A stretch of 64,000 nt of DNA from Pseudalkalibacillus hwajinpoensis (GTDB taxonomy: Bacteria > Bacillota > Bacilli > Bacillales > Guptibacillaceae). How positions within the stretch are numbered: position 1 is the stretch's first letter; every line of letters starts with the position of its first letter. Location of the stretch: assembly GCF_039851965.1 (NCBI RefSeq), contig NZ_CP156675.1, positions 248,001 to 312,000 of the forward strand, in the 5' to 3' direction. The notes beneath the pieces are model-generated. The model was given only the letters and a program-made list of their open reading frames with translations. It was not told the DNA's origin and searched no databases. This document shows positions 9,214 through 16,711 of the stretch, one piece after another. The translations under genes were made by a program, and so were the position numbers.

Positions 9214-10008
9214 ATGTCAAAATATGAAAACGAAGAAATGCTTACAGGAGGGAATGTCTCAAACGTATATCGTTCGGGAGATACTGTTAGACGAGAATTA
9301 AAGCCAGAGAGTACTAAAATTCACAAGCTATTAACGCATTTAGAAAACAAAGGTTTCAATTATGCACCAACATTTTTAGGTGTTGATGAAAAAGGTAGAG
9401 AGATCTTATCTTTTATTGAAGGCGAAGCTGGCAATTATCCTTTAAAAGAATACATGTGGTCTAATGATGTTTTAAAGGAAATCGCAAAGATGCTCCGTCT
9501 TTACCATGATGCGGTGAGCGATTTTTCTTTTGATTATCGTTGGCAATCAATCGATAACACTCCAAAACCTTATGAGGTACTATGCCATAATGATTTTGCC
9601 ATATACAACATTATTTTTAATTATAAAAGACCAGTTGGTATTATTGATTTTGATGTTGCTGCTCCTGGTCCAAGACTTTGGGACATTGTCTATACTCTTT
9701 ATACTTGCGTTCCGTTAAGTAGGCTTTACCATACTGAAAACGGTGAACCAGTTTATTATGATTCATCACGGGATGCCAACCGTATTAAACATAGAGTTAA
9801 CTTGTTTTTTGAATCCTACGGTATGGAGGGAATGAAAGCAGATTATTTAGAGATGGTCTTGCTACGATTAGAAGGGTTATGCAAAACAATAAAAAGAAAA
9901 GCCAAAGAAGGCGATATGGCTTTTCAAAAAATGATTGACGAAGGGCATCATGAACATTATCAAAATGAAATTAAATTTATTCGTGAACATGGAAAAGAGT
10001 GGATTTAA
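9214..10008 (+). CDS. Aminoglycoside phosphotransferase (APH) family kinase
   Basis: Small-molecule kinase of the APH/choline-kinase fold, 264 residues. The catalytic loop is LCHNDFAIYN (His125, Asp127, Asn132) and the Mg-binding motif is GIIDFDVAAPG (Asp145/Asp147). The nucleotide-binding N-lobe begins with LTGGNVSNVYR. The AAGPR.WD-like motif APGPRLWDI is typical of uncharacterised Bacillaceae APH proteins. It has a strong GGAGGGG site and ATG. It is a lone gene, so substrate is unknown; antibiotic resistance cannot be assumed. Confidence 0.85.
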   Translation: MSKYENEEMLTGGNVSNVYRSGDTVRRELKPESTKIHKLLTHLENKGFNYAPTFLGVDEKGREILSFIEGEAGNYPLKEYMWSNDVLKEIAKMLRLYHDAVSDFSFDYRWQSIDNTPKPYEVLCHNDFAIYNIIFNYKRPVGIIDFDVAAPGPRLWDIVYTLYTCVPLSRLYHTENGEPVYYDSSRDANRIKHRVNLFFESYGMEGMKADYLEMVLLRLEGLCKTIKRKAKEGDMAFQKMIDEGHHEHYQNEIKFIREHGKEWI

Positions 10009-10211
10009 GAAGGGTTTGTGAACGAACTTGGAGCGCTTGATTAAAAAATGTATGCCTTTTCTACAGGTTCGAAACCGTATGTAGAATAATATTGAAATTA
10101 CTTTTGCGCAGAAAGTGAAGGGAGATGAACGAATTGGAGTTTACACAAGATAATAGTAATTAATATGGTGGTTAAATTAGACTAACCATCATTTATCATA
10201 AACCGAGGTGG

Positions 10212-10505
10212 GTGGTTAGTATGACAAGGACAAAATTGATAATCGTCGAAGGTATGTGGGGTTCTGGTAAGAGCACTACAGCTGAATTGATTTATGACCA
10301 TTTAACAGAATGTGGCATCGACACGCGTCTATTCCTTGAGGGAGATTTAGACAACCCAGCAGATTACGATAAAGTCGCATGCTTTACACATAATGAGTAT
10401 AACAATCTATTAGAAAAGTATTCAGACTCTATCCGATTGATTCAGTCAATTACTGAAAGCAAACCTCACATTTATCTTTATTTAACCCCCCAACAAGAGA
10501 TTTAG
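10212..10505 (+). pseudogene. Truncated P-loop nucleoside kinase-like gene (N-terminal third)
   Basis: Begins like an intact gene: GAGGTGGGTGG site, ATG, then the P-loop EGMWGSGKSTTAE (about 13-25), followed by segments typical of a Bacillaceae P-loop kinase-like family of roughly 300 residues. The reading frame stops after 97 codons because sequence from about 10475 on belongs to an S51 peptidase gene in a different frame. Catalytic regions beyond the P-loop are lost. This is a deletion or recombination product, presumably inactive. Confidence 0.65.
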
Positions 10506-10972
10506 AAAGTTATATTTTGGATAAAGATATCATTTACGTGGGAGGAGGTAACACAAAAAATCTATTAGATTTATGGAGGGAATGGGGGCTGGATAGAATC
10601 ATCAAAAAGGCATACGATCAAGAAATAATATTAGCTGGTATTAGTGCAGGATCCATCTGTTGGTTCGAAGAAGGAGTTACAGATTCATTTGGAGACGAAT
10701 ATGAGCCATTAAAATGTTTGGGGTTCCTCAAAGGCAGTAATTGTCCTCATTATGATGGAGACAAGGATAAAAGACTTGTTTATCATAAACTTATTGGTAC
10801 AAGGAATATACAACCAGGAATTGCAACAGATGATGGTGTTGCTGTTCATTACATAGAGCAAGAAGTTAGTAAAATAGTCAGTTCAAGACCTAATGCTAAA
10901 GCATATCAAGTTTCCTTTGATGAGAAGGTTATAGAGAAGGAATTACAAACAAAATTTCTAGGGAATTGCTAA
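10475..10972 (+). pseudogene. 5'-truncated S51 peptidase (dipeptidase E / YgaJ-like)
   Basis: C-terminal three quarters of an S51-family serine peptidase. The frame shows FNPPTRDLESYILDKDIIYV, then GGGNTKNLLDLW, then the nucleophile elbow AGISAGSICWFEEG and DDGVAVHY near the end. The N-terminus is missing and is replaced by the truncated kinase gene in another frame; no proper start precedes it (the first in-frame TTG is at 10517). The 3' end is intact and followed by the AACAATCGGGAGCTTT repeat and a terminator. Confidence 0.7.
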
Positions 10973-11013
10973 ACAATCGGGAGCTTTAATTGAATAAGTC
11001 AAGACTGAATAAC

Positions 11014-11050
11014 AGCCACATCTTAATCCCAGAGGGATTAAGATGTGGCT
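11014..11050 (+). terminator. Rho-independent terminator
   Basis: Sixteen-base arms AGCCACATCTTAATCC and GGATTAAGATGTGGCT with a five-base loop, followed by TTATTTATTTTTG. It ends the S51 remnant transcription unit. Confidence 0.88.
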
Positions 11051-12253
11051 TATTTATTTTTGCAAATACCTATACAAATCATAGTGCAAATTCCAGTACA
11101 TTTTCCCTTGCTTTTTCATATGAAAAATAAGGTTTTGCGATAGGTAACGGAACCCGTTAAGGTAAGTGGGGTCTCTTCTTTAAAAAACTCGTCTAACAAC
11201 TAGTAATTTTGTAACGCATATAAAGTGGTTTTATTTATGCTTCATACATTTTGATCGTTTTTTTCAACTTAAACATTAATCGTTTTATGGTATTTAGAGT
11301 TCTGTCTAGCGTGGTTCGATCGCTGAAGATGACTTAACAGTGGGCAGGTATTGGTTGGATCCATCCTCTAGTTTTATACGCATAATGGGTCCAGGTAAGA
11401 TGTAATAAGAGGAAAAATATAGCGTGTAGGTAATTGGAATTAAATTCCCAAAATTGTTTGAAAACGGTTGCAAAACATTTGTTCGTCAAGTACACTGTGA
11501 ACAAGAATGAGATGGGAATAAATGGAGAGTAAAACCGAGAACTAAACATGAATTTAACCAATAATTAGACGTGAGTCAATTCACTTTTTATTCCGGTTTT
11601 ATTTTGGTGCAAACCCCAATTCTATAAGGGTCAGAACTCACCTCCTTTCACTTCGTTTTCAGTAGAAGACCTCACCCCATCCACGTACGTTACTGTGATG
11701 AGGTCTTCTACTACTCGTTACAGTCGGTGGGATTCGAAAATATAATTGGGGTTTGCTGAGTGGATGGGATGTAGGTAGGTTGGGTTAAAGGTAGTTAAAC
11801 TAAGTTTGGGGATCAAGTGAAGTGAAGGTCAAAATGGGATTAGGGAATTGGGATCAGATCAAGTGATAAGTTTAAGTGCGTGAAAGGTCAAGAGATTATT
11901 CAAGGTCTAAGGAAAGAAAAAAGTCTTAAAAAGTTAAGTTCAAAGTTAAAAGCGAAAGGCAAGTTCAGGTAAAAGAGTGCGGTTCAATATCTGTATAAAA
12001 ATGAGTCATATTGGATAATTATGCAAGTGGTGAGGTGTGTCATCTTACCAAGAGGATTGGTAATGTTCGCATGTGTTTTTGCTGTTTTTTGTGCTGAGGT
12101 TTGTGGGGTTTATTGTGATTAAGTTGTTAATGGAATTGTCATTGTTTTTACGGGTCTTATTTGGTCCATGAATGGCTTTTGTTAGGTGTTGTTTTGTTAA
12201 TCTTTTAAAGAGGAGAGTGAATTCTTACTTTGTTGAAAAGGGATGATTTGTAA
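11051..12253. other. 1.2 kb non-coding region upstream of the conjugation operon
   Basis: No convincing gene; the minus-strand ORF at 11334-11561 has no coding hallmarks. The region holds a nested inverted repeat (11609-11756), then about 230 bases (11760-11990) poor in C and rich in G and A on the plus strand, with direct repeats GATCAAGTGA (two copies) and GTGAAGGTCAA / GTGAAAGGTCAA. Strand asymmetry plus inverted repeats next to conjugation genes fits an origin of transfer, replication origin or long 5' leader. A short hydrophobic ORF (about 12092-12171) cannot be supported. Confidence 0.5.
11609..11756. repeat. Nested inverted repeats, candidate oriT or origin
   Basis: The outer arms are GCAAACCCCAATT (11609-11621) and its perfect complement AATTGGGGTTTGC (11744-11756). 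Inside lies a second perfect 14-base pair, AGTAGAAGACCTCA (11661-11674) and TGAGGTCTTCTACT (11699-11712), around a loop containing ACGTACGT. No T run follows the inner hairpin, so it is not a simple terminator. Its position upstream of the conjugation operon suggests a relaxase or initiator target. Confidence 0.5.
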
Positions 12254-13036
12254 ATGGCACTTAAGTATAGTGGTTTGAAAGAAAAGGATCTTGAGTATAT
12301 GACGTTCGTGTTGAGAAATGGCGTTGTTACAGCTAAGCAGATCAAGTTAAAGTTCAGAGAGCCGAATTTGTCACGTGTTTATCGCCGGTTGCAGAAATTA
12401 GAAGATCGGGGCTATTTAAAACATGAACGAGTGGCTCATAAAGTTGGGGTCTATTATGGCACTCAAGACGCGAGAGATATCGCGAATGTATCGGCTACCA
12501 TTCCTCAGAAAGCAACCATCTATACGATGCAGCATGAGTTACTGATGACAGATTTAATATTGTTTTATGAGTTTCAGGCGGAGAAAAAGGGTGTTACCTT
12601 TCGATACAAATCTGAGCGAGAGATTCGTTTTGAAATGATAGGAGAAGGTGACAATCAGAGTAAGCTAAAGGCCTTTAATGAAAAACGAGATCGTATTCCA
12701 GATGCTGTCTTTTTCTTTATTTTACCAAACAATCAAGAAACGACGACGTGGGTTGAACTCGAGCTTAATAAAAAAGATCGGAAACGGTATGAGGAAAAAT
12801 TCAAGTTGTTTGAAGACCTTCTTTCTGGAAAGAAACACGAGGATTATCGCTATGCCTTTGATCAAGTGATGTATTTTGCGGATGAAATAAAAATACACAA
12901 ATTGGTCAATGAAGCCAAACAAAAGTTGGTCAATGGAATGAAGATTGTTGTGAAAGATATACCTTCCGTGGTTTTAGATGAAAACTGGGATGAGGTGATG
13001 TCTAGTGGAAGAACCTCACATGATGAGGCGAAATGA
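12254..13036 (+). CDS. Replication-relaxation family protein (putative relaxosome protein)
   Basis: First gene of the conjugation operon, 260 residues. The N-terminal 75 residues form a winged-helix DNA-binding domain (VVTAKQIKLKF ... SRVYRRLQKLEDRGYLKH). The C-terminal half has RIPDAVFFF followed by TWVELELNKKDRKRYEEK, which looks like a PD-(D/E)xK nuclease core. This architecture matches the Replic_Relax family found in Firmicute conjugative plasmids. No classical HUH relaxase with a catalytic Tyr is present in the window, so this protein is the best candidate for DNA nicking or origin binding. Its 3' end overlaps the coupling-protein gene by 32 bases. Confidence 0.72.
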   Translation: MALKYSGLKEKDLEYMTFVLRNGVVTAKQIKLKFREPNLSRVYRRLQKLEDRGYLKHERVAHKVGVYYGTQDARDIANVSATIPQKATIYTMQHELLMTDLILFYEFQAEKKGVTFRYKSEREIRFEMIGEGDNQSKLKAFNEKRDRIPDAVFFFILPNNQETTTWVELELNKKDRKRYEEKFKLFEDLLSGKKHEDYRYAFDQVMYFADEIKIHKLVNEAKQKLVNGMKIVVKDIPSVVLDENWDEVMSSGRTSHDEAK

Positions 13037-15002
13037 CCAGTCACAACAGACAAAAAATGACCAGCTGATTGGAGATCTTGTTCTATACGCAATTATCGGA
13101 GTCATCACCATTTGTTTTGCGCTTCCTGCTTTACTAGGTATGTTCCTGTTTGCCTTATTGCACGTTTTAAAACGAGAATGGCTTTCTTATATCGCATTAA
13201 TTCTAGGGGTCTTGACTTTGTTCATTCAGTATCAAACGGGGACTCTTCTTTCTTATTTTGGGCTTGTTTCTGACATGAATATTCCCTATCTCACGACAGG
13301 GGTTGAGCGTGTTTTACATGAGGGAAGATCCATACCTGTCACAGCGGCAAGTTACTTTAATTTACTTGGAATTGCCTTAATTTTTTCATTTGGTTATTCG
13401 CTCTACGCTAAGTACTTTTGGAAAAAGCGTGTGAATACGAAGCATGGGGACACTCAAAAGAAGAAAGAGGCTAATCTGTATCAACGATTTCGCAAAAAAC
13501 GCGTTGTCTTTCTGAACAAAAAACAATTGGGTTATCGGAAAAAGCCCTCAAAAGAAATATTTGTTGGTTACACGGACTTTAAAGAAAGAGTCTCTCTAAA
13601 CGAAAAAGAACTGAATTATCATATGCTGGCGACTGGTGGTACGGGTACTGGGAAAACGACATTAATTGCTTCTCTAATGGAATCGGCTTTGCAACAGAAT
13701 AAACCGGTTATCTTTGTTGATGGAAAAGGTGAACGAAAGGCAATGCTTGAGTTTAAAGCATTATGTGAGGCCTACGGCAAGACCGTTTATATGTTTTCAG
13801 AGCTTGATGATCTTACGTATAACCCTATTAAAAATGGCACACCAACTGAAACGCGAGATAAGCTAATGTCTCTTTTTACCTTTTCTACTGAAGGAGATGG
13901 CGCTTACTACACCGATATCGCTTCTCGATATTTGCAGTTGGTCGTTAAGTTGTTAGATGAAGCGAAGGTTCCACGTGATATTCAAACGATTTATGAATTA
14001 ACCGATAGGAAATCCATTCAATCGTTCTTTAAAAAAAACAGTACAGAGCGCGAAATTGAAGAGGAGATTGAGGTTGAGGAAGAAGTTGCTATTGAAGAGG
14101 CGCAGGCATCTACAGATGAAAATGATTTTAGTGACTTTGGTGATTTTACTGTAGAAGCGCCTCAAGAAACGCAAACAAAAACAATGAAAAAGACGTTCCT
14201 TGAGAAGAAGAGTCGAAAAGTGACCTATCTTGAGGAGGGCATCGAAGATATAAAAAATATTCTTGACAGAGACTTTCCAGAAGACCTTATAGAGGGCTGT
14301 CTCATCCGTCTCAAAATGCAGTTAGGTGAGTTGCTCGAATCTGATTTAGGTCATTTGTTTGTCGAGAACGACCAGGGGATTGACCTTCAAAAGATTACGG
14401 ATGAAAACAATGTAGTGATTTTTAGCATTTCAGGAAGTCGCTATTCGGATTACATCAAGAAGCTCGGGAAAATGGTGATTTTAGATGTTAATAGTTTAGT
14501 TGCTTACCGACAAGCACATGGAAGAAAACCAATTTTCGCTGTTTATGATGAATTCTCAGCTTATGGTGATCGTCGCATTGTCGATATTGTCAATAAGGCA
14601 CGATCAGCAGGATTTGAATGTATCATTTCTACTCAAACTCTTTCAGACATTGATAGTGTTGATCCGATCATGACCGAGCAAATCATTTCAAACTGTAACG
14701 TCATTGCAACTGGTCGTGTTAATTCGTCTAAAGATGCGGAACGCATCGCTGAAGTCTTTGGTACTTTTTCTGATCGAGAAATTACTCAACAAATTGAAAA
14801 GAAGAACAATTTAATGCGCTTTGAAGCAGACATGGGGACGATTCGTGATGTCCAGAGATTCAGAGCTAACCCGAATGACATCAAGAATTTACAAATTGGG
14901 GAAGCGTTTATTAATCGGAAGATGATCGAGGAAGATTCAGGAGGTACCTATTTCCGCCGAGTGTATGTTCGTAATGCCTTGCAACTAGGAGGGATTAAAT
15001 GA
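13005..15002 (+). CDS. VirD4/TraG-like type IV coupling ATPase
   Basis: Coupling protein (665 residues) that brings the DNA-relaxosome complex to the secretion channel and pumps DNA. The N-terminus has about three hydrophobic segments (25-56, 60-80, 113-138). Walker A is TGGTGTGKTTL at about 210-220 and Walker B is AVYDEFSAYGD near 509-519. An acidic insert rich in Glu lies around 345-385. The C-terminal motif SNCNVIATGRVNSSKDAERI resembles the TraG/VirD4 relaxosome-binding module. GTG 13005 is preceded by GAGGTGAT, so the start inside the previous gene is plausible; in-frame ATGs follow at 13020 and 13023. The stop overlaps the next ATG (ATGA), showing coupled translation. Confidence 0.9.
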   Translation: MEEPHMMRRNDQSQQTKNDQLIGDLVLYAIIGVITICFALPALLGMFLFALLHVLKREWLSYIALILGVLTLFIQYQTGTLLSYFGLVSDMNIPYLTTGVERVLHEGRSIPVTAASYFNLLGIALIFSFGYSLYAKYFWKKRVNTKHGDTQKKKEANLYQRFRKKRVVFLNKKQLGYRKKPSKEIFVGYTDFKERVSLNEKELNYHMLATGGTGTGKTTLIASLMESALQQNKPVIFVDGKGERKAMLEFKALCEAYGKTVYMFSELDDLTYNPIKNGTPTETRDKLMSLFTFSTEGDGAYYTDIASRYLQLVVKLLDEAKVPRDIQTIYELTDRKSIQSFFKKNSTEREIEEEIEVEEEVAIEEAQASTDENDFSDFGDFTVEAPQETQTKTMKKTFLEKKSRKVTYLEEGIEDIKNILDRDFPEDLIEGCLIRLKMQLGELLESDLGHLFVENDQGIDLQKITDENNVVIFSISGSRYSDYIKKLGKMVILDVNSLVAYRQAHGRKPIFAVYDEFSAYGDRRIVDIVNKARSAGFECIISTQTLSDIDSVDPIMTEQIISNCNVIATGRVNSSKDAERIAEVFGTFSDREITQQIEKKNNLMRFEADMGTIRDVQRFRANPNDIKNLQIGEAFINRKMIEEDSGGTYFRRVYVRNALQLGGIK

Positions 15003-16075
15003 ATTTCTTCAGCAAATTGAAGGCAGGTCTAAAAAGAAATGTGAAACAAGGACGTAAGAACGTAATGAAAGATGATCGCCGGTTGAAATCGTCTCGTTTT
15101 AACGGACGGTTTGCATTCTCTATAACGTTTTGGTTGGTGTTAGCTGGGGTGGTATTCTTCGCTTTTCAGTCCTGGGCGAGAACGGGGTTTCTAAATGAAA
15201 AAGTAAACGGGTATCAAGATCAAGCTTCAGCGCAAATCGCAAGTCTCAATGAAGTCGGGTTTTCGAATTCGCCTGCAGGTACCGATTATGCGAATCGATT
15301 TCTTGAGACTTATCTCAACGTGCCGAGTGATAAGGAAGAACGTGAGAAGCGAGCAGAAACGCTTCAAAGCTTTTTGGCTGAAGGGCTGAAGGTCGGGGAA
15401 CTCGAAAACTTGAGCGCATTTGAAGGAAAGCGTGTCTTAAAGGATGTTAGCTTATACGATGTGAAAAATGTTCGGGAAGATGCGGCTAGTTACGTGTACC
15501 GAATTGATTATGAGCTTTTCAATGTTATTGAGACGAAAGAGGAAGTAGAAGTAAAAGAGAAGGATGAAGAAGGGGAGGGGAAATTAGTTACTGAAGAAAA
15601 GGTGACAACGAAAGACGAATCAGTAGGGGTTAAACAGGAAATGATCGTCGTTCGTCTTGGGACAGATGGAAACTCTTTTAATGTGATTGAACAACCTTTT
15701 TATCAAGCTCTTCCAAGCGAGACGAGACTCGCTGCCGTGTCGGATCAAACGGATCAGGCTGATCAGAACGTTAAAGTAGAAGACGAATTGAAACAGTTCG
15801 CGACACAATTTTTCACTTCTTATACAACCAACTCCGTTGAGGAGATGTCTTACTTAATGGAAAATCCTGAATCACTTCAAGGCCTCTACGACTACCGGGG
15901 TGTGGAAGATTTCGTTGTTTATGATGGAGAAGAAGGACAATATGTTTTAAAGTCGATTGTGCTCTTACAGGAAGCGAATACTGGGTTACAAACGAAGCAT
16001 CCGTTTACCCTTGTTGTGAGCAAAGAGAACAATAAGTATTACGTTCAGGAACTTAAACACACCATAGGAGGATGA
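14999..16075 (+). CDS. TcpC-like (VirB8-fold) conjugal transfer protein
   Basis: Channel scaffold protein, 358 residues: a basic cytoplasmic N-terminus, one membrane helix (about 38-58), then an extracellular region with two repeated NTF2-like (VirB8-type) domains, roughly 75-235 and 260-358, separated by a charged linker. This matches the TcpC/ConG-type architecture of Clostridium and ICEBs1 systems. The ATG overlaps the coupling-protein stop. A Glu/Lys-rich insert lies at about 180-205. Assigned by layout and position rather than strong motifs. Confidence 0.75.
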   Translation: MNFFSKLKAGLKRNVKQGRKNVMKDDRRLKSSRFNGRFAFSITFWLVLAGVVFFAFQSWARTGFLNEKVNGYQDQASAQIASLNEVGFSNSPAGTDYANRFLETYLNVPSDKEEREKRAETLQSFLAEGLKVGELENLSAFEGKRVLKDVSLYDVKNVREDAASYVYRIDYELFNVIETKEEVEVKEKDEEGEGKLVTEEKVTTKDESVGVKQEMIVVRLGTDGNSFNVIEQPFYQALPSETRLAAVSDQTDQADQNVKVEDELKQFATQFFTSYTTNSVEEMSYLMENPESLQGLYDYRGVEDFVVYDGEEGQYVLKSIVLLQEANTGLQTKHPFTLVVSKENNKYYVQELKHTIGG

Positions 16076-16080
16076 TCGAA

Positions 16081-16311
16081 ATGCCGGATATTACAGGTCT
16101 TACCGATTACGTGTCATCACAGGTCGCCGCCATTGTGTTCATCGTGATGGTTGTCATGATCGTACGAGCATTTGTTTCTCAGCGATGGGGTATGTTTTTC
16201 TCGAGCTTCATCTTTGCGGTGGTTTGTTATGTAATTGTCGCAAATCCCGGGGAATTTGAAAGTATGGCGAATGCGATTTGGAATTCTGTTAAAAGTGGTG
16301 GCCTCAGTTGA
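16081..16311 (+). CDS. TcpD-like small membrane protein
   Basis: A 76-residue protein with two membrane helices (about 13-35 and 39-59), typical of the small hydrophobic subunit (TcpD/ConB-like) that follows the VirB8-like gene in Gram-positive transfer operons. ATG 16081 is preferred because AGGAGG ends ten bases upstream; ATG 16072 would directly abut that site. The stop overlaps the TTG of the next gene. Confidence 0.7.
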   Translation: MPDITGLTDYVSSQVAAIVFIVMVVMIVRAFVSQRWGMFFSSFIFAVVCYVIVANPGEFESMANAIWNSVKSGGLS

Positions 16312-16697
16312 GAGCTGAATCCTATAGTTACCGAAAATTCTTTAACTATCCGTTAAAAATTTGGAAAATTGGGAAAGGTGAGAAATCTTTAGTTTTCTCT
16401 AAAGGCGTTGAAATCAGACAAATCCTTCTTGCCTTTTTCCTCTTTGGGATCCTATTCCTTTTTCGAGGGAGCATTAATGCCATTTTGCCAACAGCCTTGC
16501 AACTGGCTTTTTATGCCATGTTGCCCTGGATGATCGCTGGGGCGATCTGCCGAAGTCGCTTAGACGGAAAGCGCCTTGATCGTTTCTTTATCGGATACTT
16601 CCGATATCTCCACAATAAACGTTTTAGTTACAGCAGCTATAAACCTGTTTACCAGCCTCAAATGAAAAAAGTTCAGTCGTATGAGCGATTTCAATAA
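16308..16697 (+). CDS. TcpE-family conjugal transfer protein
   Basis: A 129-residue membrane protein with basic ends and two hydrophobic segments (about 39-58 and 62-80), followed by the motif RLDGKRLDRFFIGYFRYL. This is typical of TcpE/ConD-type (VirB3-like) proteins encoded directly before the VirB4-like ATPase. It starts at TTG 16308 overlapping the preceding stop, indicating translational coupling; no alternative start with a good site exists. Confidence 0.72.
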   Translation: MRAESYSYRKFFNYPLKIWKIGKGEKSLVFSKGVEIRQILLAFFLFGILFLFRGSINAILPTALQLAFYAMLPWMIAGAICRSRLDGKRLDRFFIGYFRYLHNKRFSYSSYKPVYQPQMKKVQSYERFQ

Positions 16698-16711
16698 GGT
16701 GGTGCATTTTG

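Noticed and set aside
9214..10008. Antibiotic-resistance aminoglycoside phosphotransferase
   Set aside because: The APH fold is shared by many metabolic kinases; nothing in the sequence shows drug specificity.
11334..11561. 75-residue minus-strand ORF
   Set aside because: No ribosome site, no family features; lies in non-coding DNA next to the inverted-repeat region.
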